Source: Cellvibrio sp. KY-GH-1 (GTDB lineage: Bacteria > Pseudomonadota > Gammaproteobacteria > Pseudomonadales > Cellvibrionaceae). Taken from it: a DNA stretch of 64,000 bases. The translations under genes and the position numbers were made by a program. This document shows positions 27,625 through 34,900 of this stretch, in pieces; the stretch's first letter is position 1; the number at the start of each line of letters is the position of its first letter. Location: positions 3,989,501 to 4,053,500 of the forward strand of contig NZ_CP031728.1 in NCBI RefSeq assembly GCF_008806975.1. The letters run 5' to 3'. A model generated the notes under the pieces. It worked only from the letters and a program-made list of their open reading frames with translations, was not told the origin of the DNA and did not search any database.

Positions 27625-28446
27625 ATGAGTATCGCCAAAAAGTATCTGCTGTTAACCGCATTTGTCAGCGCAATCATCATTTTTGCCTTGGGCGGCTTAC
27701 TCATAGTTTCTTATCAGCAAAATCGAGCCTTAGCGACCAACATCATCGAGCTGGAAGCGAAACTCGCACAGCAGGAACAGGCGCGTGCCAATGCCATTCG
27801 AATGGCTGGGCCGGGCGCGGCAAGCTCACCGGTTGATCGTCAAATTAAGGATTTAAGCACCAAATTCGTCGGTGATAGCCGCAATTTAGCTGAAAAACTG
27901 CGTGATTTCACCGCTGAACACACCAGCGCACAAGACCTCGCGATAGCCTGCAAAGTGGTGGCTGACCTAGCTGAGAACCCGGAAGCTTTGGGTGATGCCC
28001 AGCTTGTCTGGCTTTATGACACCCAAACGGATGCCAATCTCAAGCGGGTGATTGCCCAGGCCCTCTCCCAGCGTGGCAATAACCAATTGCTCGATACCTT
28101 TGTTGCACAGTGGAAACCCAGTCTATCTGACTCCAATCCGGCCGAACGTCGCAAGGCGCTTGGTGAGCTGGCCAAAACCCGCTATGCGGCGAGCGCGGAT
28201 TTAATCGTCCCGTTACTGGCTGATACCGACACCAGCGTGCTGCTGGATGCGCTACTTGCCTTGCGTGTAACCGGAAATGAACGCCATCTTCCTCCCTTGG
28301 AAAAACTGCTGCAAAGCAGCGATGAATCGGTACGTTGGTTGGCGAGTGATGCGCGTAATAACCTGGAGTTATTGAGTAAAAAGGCGAGGATGAGTGTAAA
28401 TTCCGCAGATATTGCCGCTGAGTTGCCAACAATAGCCCTCCAATAG
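27625..28446 (+). CDS. Membrane-anchored coiled-coil/HEAT-repeat protein (paralogue B)
   Basis: A 273-residue protein with an N-terminal membrane segment (LTAFVSAIIIFALGGLLIV, residues ~9-27), a short coiled coil (about 30-60) and C-terminal HEAT-like repeats. It shares landmarks with paralogue A: DLSTKF/DLSTNS, ELAKTRYAASADLIVPLL, DALLALRVTGNERHL and the end AAELP. The linker before the repeats is about 40 residues shorter. ATG 27625 lies just after the terminator of the xylanase. Likely anchored in the inner membrane and facing the periplasm. Function unknown; linkage to GH11 genes suggests a role in their export, folding or regulation. Confidence 0.75.
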   Translation: MSIAKKYLLLTAFVSAIIIFALGGLLIVSYQQNRALATNIIELEAKLAQQEQARANAIRMAGPGAASSPVDRQIKDLSTKFVGDSRNLAEKLRDFTAEHTSAQDLAIACKVVADLAENPEALGDAQLVWLYDTQTDANLKRVIAQALSQRGNNQLLDTFVAQWKPSLSDSNPAERRKALGELAKTRYAASADLIVPLLADTDTSVLLDALLALRVTGNERHLPPLEKLLQSSDESVRWLASDARNNLELLSKKARMSVNSADIAAELPTIALQ

Positions 28447-28654
28447 TGAATCCGGCATTTCCTGTAAAAGCGCTGCTTTATGGATAAAAAATATCGTTAA
28501 AAACTGTAAACGCCCACTCCTCAAAGGTGAAACTTTGCACGCCATTTCCGGTAGTAGCTCACACCATGAGTGCTAAAAACGCCATTTTTTTATACCCATA
28601 TTGTTAACGCAACCATAAGCATATGGTAAAAGTGACCACATAAATATGGTTTAT

Positions 28655-28684
28655 TTGACAATAAGGTTATTCAAAAAGTATACA
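28655..28684 (+). promoter_or_regulatory. Promoter of xylanase gene 3
   Basis: TTGACA, 18 bases, TATACA, in the conserved block TATGGTTTATTTGACAATAA. Just upstream (28610-28625) is an inverted repeat ACCATA-AGCA-TATGGT whose half-site TATGGT recurs in all three promoters and could bind a shared regulator. Confidence 0.65.
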
Positions 28685-28841
28685 GGCGCCCATCGAAGCC
28701 ACCGTGCCGTTTTTTAACAATAACAGCAGCGCTGTCGGTACTCGATCGAACGCCTGTTCGCAAGGAACAGGGTAAGTCCTCAAGTACCCTCCTCCTCTAC
28801 AGGCGGTATTGGTTGAGAGGTTAATTCCTGGAGATCTAATA
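28685..28841 (+). promoter_or_regulatory. Conserved structured leader of xylanase gene 3
   Basis: Hairpin at 28753-28771 (CCTGTTC, loop GCAAG, GAACAGG), where the C-G pair of gene 2 is replaced by T-A, and the 15-mer AGGCGGTATTGGTTG at 28801-28815, 26 bases before the ATG. Confidence 0.65.
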
Positions 28842-30929
28842 ATGAAATTCCCAACAATCGGCAAACGCGCTCTGACCGCGCTGGTTTGCACGGCTGCATT
28901 CGGCGTGACCACCGCCAGTGCACAGACACTTAGCAGCAACTCAACTGGCACCAACAACGGTTTTTACTACAGCTTTTGGAAGGATTCCGGCGATGCGTCC
29001 ATGACCCTGGGTTCCGGCGGTCGCTACACTTCCCAATGGACTAACGGCACCAACAACTGGGTAGGCGGAAAAGGCTGGAATCCGGGCAATAGTTCACGGG
29101 TAGTCAGCTACTCAGGTAACTTCGGTGTGGATAATTCACAAAACTCCTATCTGGCTTTTTATGGTTGGACCCGCAGCCCGCTGATCGAATATTACGTGAT
29201 TGAAAGCTACGGCTCATACAACCCGGCGTCCTGCTCCGGTGGTACCGACATGGGCAGCTTCCAAAGCGATGGCGCTACCTATAACGTGCGCCGCTGCCAA
29301 CGCGTTAATCAGCCCTCTATCGATGGCAACCAGACTTTCTATCAATACTTCAGTGTGCGTAACCCGAAGAAAGGTTTCGGCAACATCACCGGGACTATTA
29401 CCTTTGCTAACCACGCGGCTTTTTGGGCCAGCAAGGGCATGAATCTGGGTACTCACAACTACCAAATCATGGCGACTGAAGGCTATCAAAGCCGCGGCAG
29501 CTCTGACATCACCGTCAGCGAAGGCACCAGCGGCGGCGGTACCAGCACTCCAGCCAGCTCTACTCCAGCGGCGACCAGCAGCTCACGCAGCTCAACCGCC
29601 ACTACCGGCGGCAGCGGTGTAGTAGTGCGCGCTCGCGGTGTAGTGGGTGGCGAGCACATCAATTTGCTTATCGGCGGCACCACTGTGGCCAGCTGGAACC
29701 TGACCACGACCTTCCAGGATCTGAGCTACACCGGCAATGCGTCGGGCGATATCCAGGTTCAGTATGATAACGATAGCGGCAACCTGGACGTGGTCGTGGA
29801 CTATATCCGCGTCAACGGCGAAACCCGTCAAGCGGAAGACATGGACTACAACACTGGTCTCTACGCCAATGGTTCCTGTGGTGGTGGCGGTAACTCCGAG
29901 TTGATGCACTGCAATGGTGTGATCGGCTTTGGCTTTACCTACGACTGCTTCAGCGGTAACTGCTCCGGCGGCAGTACTGGCGGTGGCACTACCAGCAGCA
30001 GCGCGGCCAGTACCGGTGGCAACACCAACAATTGTGCGGGTTATGTGGGTATCACCTTTGACGACGGCCCAACCTCCAATACGCCAAACCTGGTCAATCT
30101 GTTGAAGCAAAATAACCTGACGCCAGTCACCTGGTTCAATCAGGGCAACAACGTAGTGGCCAATGCCAACTACATGGCGGCACAGTTGAGTGTGGGCGAA
30201 GTGCACAACCACAGCTATACCCATCCACAAATGGGCAGCATGAGTTACCAACAGGTGTATGACGAATTGAACCGCGCTAATCAGGCGATTCAAACTGCTG
30301 GCGCACCCAAGCCAGCCCTGTTCCGTCCACCTTATGGCACTGTTAACTCAACTATCCAACAAGCAGCTCAAGCTTTGGGTCTGCGCGTGATCACCTGGGA
30401 TGTGGATTCACAGGATTGGAACGGTGCTTCTGCAACTGCCATCGTTAACGCGGTAAACCAACTGCAAAACGGCCAAGTAATCCTGATGCATGACGGCAGC
30501 TACACCAACACCAACAGCGCTATCGCCCAGATCGCTTCTACCCTGCGCAACAAGCGTCTGTGCCCTGGCCGTATTGATCCAGCGACCGGTCGCGCCGTCG
30601 CGCCAGCTGGCGGAACCACTAGCAGCACCCCGGCAACCAGCAGCAGCCGTAGCAGCACTCCGGTAGTGGTAAGCAGCTCTAGCCGCAGCAGCACGCCAGT
30701 AGTGGTAAGCAGCTCCAGCCGCAGCAGCACTCCCGTAGTAGTTAGCAGCTCAAGCCGCAGCAGCACCCCAAGCACCGGCTCCAATTGCCAGTGCAACTGG
30801 TGGGGTACGCTCTACCCAACTTGCGTCAACCAAACCAGCGGTTGGGGTTGGGAGAACAACAAAAACTGTATCGGCAGCACCACCTGTAGCAGCCAGGGTC
30901 AATACGGCGGCGGCTTAGTGTGTAACTAA
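28842..30929 (+). CDS. xyn11A: Multimodular xylanase/deacetylase GH11-CBM60-CE4-CBM10
   Basis: A 695-residue secreted enzyme. Order: signal peptide (about 1-28); GH11 xylanase (about 29-225, Glu in [11 protein letters not shown] and MATEGYQS); Ser/Thr linker; CBM60 (about 262-375); linker; CE4 NodB-type deacetylase (about 400-560) with metal and catalytic motifs [14 protein letters not shown] and RPPYG; Ser/Arg/Thr/Pro/Val repeat linker; and a Cys- and Trp-rich CBM10 (about 648-695, [11 protein letters not shown]). It should cut xylan backbones and remove acetyl groups from the same chain while bound to plant cell walls through CBM60 and CBM10. The same module order is described for Cellvibrio japonicus Xyn11A, hence the symbol. 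ATG 28842 has CTGGAG upstream. Confidence 0.93.
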   Translation: MKFPTIGKRALTALVCTAAFGVTTASAQTLSSNSTGTNNGFYYSFWKDSGDASMTLGSGGRYTSQWTNGTNNWVGGKGWNPGNSSRVVSYSGNFGVDNSQNSYLAFYGWTRSPLIEYYVIESYGSYNPASCSGGTDMGSFQSDGATYNVRRCQRVNQPSIDGNQTFYQYFSVRNPKKGFGNITGTITFANHAAFWASKGMNLGTHNYQIMATEGYQSRGSSDITVSEGTSGGGTSTPASSTPAATSSSRSSTATTGGSGVVVRARGVVGGEHINLLIGGTTVASWNLTTTFQDLSYTGNASGDIQVQYDNDSGNLDVVVDYIRVNGETRQAEDMDYNTGLYANGSCGGGGNSELMHCNGVIGFGFTYDCFSGNCSGGSTGGGTTSSSAASTGGNTNNCAGYVGITFDDGPTSNTPNLVNLLKQNNLTPVTWFNQGNNVVANANYMAAQLSVGEVHNHSYTHPQMGSMSYQQVYDELNRANQAIQTAGAPKPALFRPPYGTVNSTIQQAAQALGLRVITWDVDSQDWNGASATAIVNAVNQLQNGQVILMHDGSYTNTNSAIAQIASTLRNKRLCPGRIDPATGRAVAPAGGTTSSTPATSSSRSSTPVVVSSSSRSSTPVVVSSSSRSSTPVVVSSSSRSSTPSTGSNCQCNWWGTLYPTCVNQTSGWGWENNKNCIGSTTCSSQGQYGGGLVCN
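30645..30770 (+). repeat. 36-bp coding repeats in the CE4-CBM10 linker
   Basis: Three full 12-codon units ([16 protein letters not shown]) and a partial fourth form the flexible linker. Units differ at synonymous positions only, so the peptide repeat is maintained. Repeat number may vary by slippage. Confidence 0.85.
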
Positions 30930-30954
30930 TCCTTTCGCGATTTACCCGCTGTAG

Positions 30955-30987
30955 AAAAAAGGGGCGGAGTTTTCTGCCCCTTTTTTA
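30955..30987 (+). terminator. Intrinsic terminator of the xylanase cluster
   Basis: AAAAAAGGGGC and GCCCCTTTTTT form a strong stem with a ten-base loop 26 bp after the stop codon. Confidence 0.9.
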
Positions 30988-31041
30988 TTTCAGCAAGATT
31001 GTCCTCTATGATGCTCGTCTCAATGAGTTAGTGGGCAAGTG

Positions 31042-31815
31042 ATGATGAGTGATTTAACCCTCACCCAACTGGTGTTGGTGTGTTTGATTTTTGTGTGGAG
31101 CGGTTTTGTGCGCACCGGGCTGGGCTTTGGGGGTGCGATGATGTCGCTGCCGCTGTTGCTGCTGGTGGACAATGGCCCGCTGGTGTATTTGCCGATTGTC
31201 GCGGTGCATTTGTTAGTTTTTTCTACGCTCACTGTGTGGCAAAACAATCGCAAGCGCGATTCAAGCGATGTCAAACCATCGACAGTGGATTGGGCTTACA
31301 TTAAAAAATCCATGAAGATCATGATTGTTCCGAAGTTAATCGGAGTGGCAGGTTTGCTTACGATTCCGGCTCACATCATGAGCGCAATTATTTTTGTCAT
31401 CATTTCGATTTATTCCGTCACTTATATTTTAAATAAGCCCTTTAAAAGTTCGCATCCAGTCAGTGATGGAATTTTTTTATCGCTCGGTGCTTATATTAGC
31501 GGTACTTCCCTAATTGGTGCTCCGCTAATTATGACCGTGTACATGGTTCACGTTGCACGTGAAAAATTGCGCGATACTTTGTTTGTGCTCTGGTTTATTT
31601 TGGTCAGTATCAAAATGGTGGCATTTTTAATTGCTGGTGTGGATTTGCAACTGCAAGCGCATTTGTGGTTGTTGCCAGCGACGGCGTTGGGGCACTATTT
31701 TGGTTTGAAATTCCACGCGCGTTTAATTAAAGCCGACCCGGTCGTGTTTTATAGGGTGATTGGCAGTGCGCTGCTATTGGTTAGCGGATTTGGCTTGGTA
31801 TCACTTTACTGGTAG
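31042..31815 (+). CDS. TauE/SafE family membrane permease
   Basis: About 257 residues with seven to eight hydrophobic segments and the family motif in the first repeat (WSGFVRTGLGFGGAMM, residues ~18-33) followed by a second, weaker repeat (SLGAYISGTSLIGAP). This family exports or imports sulfite, sulfonates and other small organic anions across the inner membrane; the substrate here cannot be told. The start is uncertain among GTG 31039, ATG 31042 and ATG 31045; 31042 is given. It is convergent with the thaumatin-like gene and shares a bidirectional hairpin with it. Confidence 0.85.
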   Translation: MMSDLTLTQLVLVCLIFVWSGFVRTGLGFGGAMMSLPLLLLVDNGPLVYLPIVAVHLLVFSTLTVWQNNRKRDSSDVKPSTVDWAYIKKSMKIMIVPKLIGVAGLLTIPAHIMSAIIFVIISIYSVTYILNKPFKSSHPVSDGIFLSLGAYISGTSLIGAPLIMTVYMVHVAREKLRDTLFVLWFILVSIKMVAFLIAGVDLQLQAHLWLLPATALGHYFGLKFHARLIKADPVVFYRVIGSALLLVSGFGLVSLYW

Positions 31816-31824
31816 CCATTTATC

Positions 31825-31851
31825 GATAGCCAGCTCGGTGAGTTGGCTATC
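31825..31851. terminator. Bidirectional hairpin between convergent genes
   Basis: GATAGCCA and TGGCTATC form an 8-bp stem, extended weakly by GCTC/GAGT. It lies in the 50 bp between the stops of the TauE/SafE and thaumatin-like genes. Confidence 0.65.
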
Positions 31852-31865
31852 AATAAGTAAATGTA

Positions 31866-33239
31866 TCAGCGGAATTCAATAATAAAATCGGTTTCTGCCG
31901 GACAAGCAAAATCACCAATTGCGTCATCGTACGCAAAACGATAGACACGCGACGACACAGGCGGATTCAAATTAGTCACATACGTTGAATTGTTAGCGCC
32001 AAGTTGGCCTGAGGGCTGGTCGCAGGTGGCGGGTGTGTTGAAGCTGCCAGCACAACAAAACATGTCCTGCGCTGAATTGCCATAGACCTTGGCATAGGTA
32101 CAAGGGCTCATACAACCCTGGAAGTTGTTGGAATTTTTCACTGCCAAATTCCAAGCGCCTGTCGATGAGCTTTGCTGACTGTTGCTCGCGGTTGGGGGAA
32201 GTTGCGAACTTTGCAAACAAAGGTTTTCGGAAATAGTTAACTCACCCAGTGAACTGCCATTACTGTATAAACCCGCCCCTAAAATATTGGAATTTTCCGG
32301 CGGCACCGTATAAGTACAGTAAGTCGGTTTTGCGGGGTAAGCTTTTACACTAATGTTGTAGCCGTCAACAGCCGAGACATCAAAATTGGTTGCCCCTTGC
32401 GGATATTGAGCCCCTTGTTGGGTGCTGACAGGTGCACTGGTTAATTCGATTTTTGTGGCGTACGGCGTTCCACCGGCTTGATAGCCGCCGGTATTAACCC
32501 ATGCCGCAGAGGATGTGGTTTGATAAGCGGTTACGGTAAACGCGTAGGAATTTAATCCCGCGGGAAAATTCTGTCCTTCTTGTGTTTTGCTATCTACGAA
32601 AAAATCTGCGCTGTTTCCATTAGAAATTTGCAGCAAGTTTTGCGTGTTTTGGCAATTTGGATTATTGGGGTTTACGCTTTGTGTACACACCATTCCTATC
32701 TGAATGTTGGCGTAAGCACTATTATTTTTGAAGGTTATTTTACGATTTCCATAATCTTGGTTGATGGGGGATACCGGCACTGCGTTTCCCGGCCAGGGCG
32801 AAGCGCCAAATGCTACCGTGTAAACGTTGGAACCCGTCACCGGATTATTGATAACAACTCCGGGGCAAGTGGTAGCGCTGCTATCGACAGCCCCTTTTTT
32901 TAACGCCAACACACAACTCACCCAATTATTTGCGAGACTGGAGCTCGAAGCGCTGCTGAAACTGGCGCTTGGTCCGCTATTGGCGGATTGATAAAAAAGC
33001 GTGTAGGTTCCATCAGACCCACTTGGGTAACTGCCTAGAAACGCTTGTTGTGTTTGGCCATATATATAATCCGTCTGAGCGCCACTTTTGTACACATACA
33101 CGGGAAAATTAACGGTATTGGGTAATTGCCACATTAGAAAATTTGAGGCGTTTGCACTCGTTTCAGCGGCTTGAGTGTTGTAAATAAAACCTGTTGCGAG
33201 TGCTAAAGAAAAAAACAAACGCATTATTTTTGTAGGCAT
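31866..33239 (-). CDS. Secreted thaumatin-family-like protein
   Basis: A 457-residue protein with a signal peptide (MRLFFSLALATGFIYNTQA from residue 6). The middle and C-terminus have features of thaumatin-like proteins: a segment NFDVSAVDGYNISV, many Cys residues, a Cys-rich loop (GCMSPCTYAKVYG, MFCCAGSF) and a final YRFAYDDAIGDFACP. The N-terminal ~150 residues are Ser/Asn-rich and not typical, making it longer than plant thaumatins (about 200 residues). The start at 33239 is supported by AAAGGA eight bases upstream. Thaumatin folds in bacteria may bind or cleave beta-glucans, which would fit a polysaccharide degrader; this is inference. Confidence 0.75.
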   Translation of the reverse strand: MPTKIMRLFFSLALATGFIYNTQAAETSANASNFLMWQLPNTVNFPVYVYKSGAQTDYIYGQTQQAFLGSYPSGSDGTYTLFYQSANSGPSASFSSASSSSLANNWVSCVLALKKGAVDSSATTCPGVVINNPVTGSNVYTVAFGASPWPGNAVPVSPINQDYGNRKITFKNNSAYANIQIGMVCTQSVNPNNPNCQNTQNLLQISNGNSADFFVDSKTQEGQNFPAGLNSYAFTVTAYQTTSSAAWVNTGGYQAGGTPYATKIELTSAPVSTQQGAQYPQGATNFDVSAVDGYNISVKAYPAKPTYCTYTVPPENSNILGAGLYSNGSSLGELTISENLCLQSSQLPPTASNSQQSSSTGAWNLAVKNSNNFQGCMSPCTYAKVYGNSAQDMFCCAGSFNTPATCDQPSGQLGANNSTYVTNLNPPVSSRVYRFAYDDAIGDFACPAETDFIIEFR

Positions 33240-33454
33240 AGGTTATTCCTTTGGTTAGGTATATTGAGTGGAACGACAACCTGTGCAAGTGAAGCTGGTA
33301 TCCGGGCTTATGTCCAATAGCAGATATTTCAGCGCATTACACGGTCAGTAGTTTTTCGTTCTTCTGAAAATTTAAGCGACGCCGGGCTTGGTGCGCAGGT
33401 ATCATGTGCGCCTGTGATCCGATGAAAAATCGAATTCTAAAAATGGATTGAATT

Positions 33455-34309
33455 ATGGCATACCCCTACCTTACCGATGTTGTTAATGAACTCACCGGGA
33501 CTAGCATTCATTTACCCATTGCCACCTTCGGGGCGTTAGTAGCAATTGCGATTTTTGTGGCGATTCGTTTTACTCGTGTTGAAGTTGAGCGGTTGGCATT
33601 CACAAACAAACGTCTGCAATTACATAATCACCAACCGAAGTCGCTGGTAACTGATCTGGCTTTTGTGGTTACGTTGAGTGGTATTGCCGGTGCAAAATTA
33701 TTTGATGCCATCGAACAGCCTCGGCAATTATTGACCGACCCGATTGGTGTGATTTTTTCAACCGGCGGCTTTTCAATTTACGGTGGTTTGATTCTGGGCT
33801 GTATCGCGGGAATTATTTTTGTAAAACGCAAAGCTATTGCGGTGGTGCCCATGCTGGATGCAGTGGCACCGGCCCTAGCGCTAGGTTACGGCATTGGCCG
33901 TTTGGGTTGCCAATTTTCAGGCGATGGTGATTGGGGTAAACCAGCAGCAATGGAAATAAAACCAAATTGGTTGCCGGATTGGTTCTGGGCGCAAACATAT
34001 CCAAACAACGTATTGCAAGTTGGTATTCCGGTGCCCGGCGTTTATCCAACGCCGCTATATGAAGCGGTGGTTGCGTTCATCACCTTTGCGCTACTGTGGG
34101 CACTGCGCAAAAAGTTCAGCGTCACCGGGCAATTGTTTTGTTGTTATTTACTCTTAAGTAGCTTGGCGCGGTTTTTGGTGGAGTTTATTCGTATCAACTA
34201 TCAGTATGAATTCTTTGGAATATTTCTGAGCCAAGCGCAGATCATCGCGCTGGTATTGGCGATGATGAGTGTCGTTGGTTTTGTAATTTTAAAAGGAAGC
34301 AATAAATAG
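33455..34309 (+). CDS. Prolipoprotein diacylglyceryl transferase (Lgt) family paralogue
   Basis: A 284-residue polytopic membrane protein with about seven hydrophobic segments and the Lgt landmark GRLGCQFSGDGDWG (about residues 148-161), PLYEAVVAF and a C-terminal RFLVEFIR. True Lgt has an essential His in HGGLIG; here the corresponding stretch reads SIYGGLILG, so that His is replaced by Tyr. This suggests a specialised paralogue rather than the housekeeping enzyme that adds diacylglycerol to lipoproteins. It lies alone, upstream of a strong terminator. The alternative is a housekeeping Lgt with an unusual active site, which seems less likely. Confidence 0.75.
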   Translation: MAYPYLTDVVNELTGTSIHLPIATFGALVAIAIFVAIRFTRVEVERLAFTNKRLQLHNHQPKSLVTDLAFVVTLSGIAGAKLFDAIEQPRQLLTDPIGVIFSTGGFSIYGGLILGCIAGIIFVKRKAIAVVPMLDAVAPALALGYGIGRLGCQFSGDGDWGKPAAMEIKPNWLPDWFWAQTYPNNVLQVGIPVPGVYPTPLYEAVVAFITFALLWALRKKFSVTGQLFCCYLLLSSLARFLVEFIRINYQYEFFGIFLSQAQIIALVLAMMSVVGFVILKGSNK

Positions 34310-34353
34310 TAGTTACAACAAACACGTGAAACTCCTGTGACTATGCTGGAACT

Positions 34354-34393
34354 AAAACGGGATAATTACTCAACGTAATTATCCCGTTTTTAT
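34354..34393. terminator. Strong bidirectional terminator
   Basis: AAAACGGGATAATTAC and GTAATTATCCCGTTTT form a 16-bp perfect stem with loop TCAAC and T tract on either strand, serving the Lgt-like gene and the remnant on the other strand. Confidence 0.9.
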
Positions 34394-34404
34394 TGGCAGT
34401 GCTA

Positions 34405-34593
34405 TTAACGTTGGAAAGGGCGTAAACACAAGGTGCTCAAGCCAAAGAGCACTAGAAGAATCGATGAAGGTTCAGGCACGCTGACTGAGGGAGTAACTTT
34501 TATTGACCAATCACCACGGGTTGCTTCGCTGAAATACAGGGTATTAGTGCGGAACAAGCGAGTGCCAAAATGCACAAACTTGCTACGAGTTGC
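34405..34593 (-). pseudogene. C-terminal remnant of a PEP-CTERM protein
   Basis: The minus strand carries 62 codons open after a TAA at 34594-34596 and ending at TAA 34405-34407, with no start codon. The last ~25 codons are a complete PEP-CTERM sorting signal: VPEP motif, hydrophobic stretch SSILLVLFGLSTLCL and an RPFQR basic end. Before it, the reading (TLYFSEATRGDWSIKV) resembles the end of a beta-sandwich domain. The rest of the gene is gone; 34594-34900 holds nothing recognisable apart from the promoter region of the next gene. PEP-CTERM signals are processed by exosortases, so the organism or an ancestor should have one. Confidence 0.65.
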
Positions 34594-34900
34594 TTAACCA
34601 TTATTTACTGTTTCCTTTTTAATTGGTTGTCACTACAGCAGGGTTACTACTGCCAGTGGTTAGGCAAAAATCACACCATATCAATCCCAGAAAAATAACC
34701 CATGTAAATCAATAAATTAACAGCCAATTTGAGAATTGCCTTGGCGTTCGTGTCAACAGATTCGCCAATGCTACGACGCGATAGCTGACCTGCCGTTGCC
34801 GCGGGTTTTGTAATTTACTGCTCAAACCCTGATCTCGGCTGGCAGTTTGCTATAGTGATCACTAACCTATCTAAATTCTGTCGCCGGACTCCTTGTTGCT

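Noticed and set aside
29592..30293. Long minus-strand open frame opposite the CBM60/CE4 part of the third xylanase gene
   Set aside because: It is the mirror of a high-GC coding sequence; no ribosome binding site, and composition (Val/Ile/Gly/His runs) is typical of a shadow frame.
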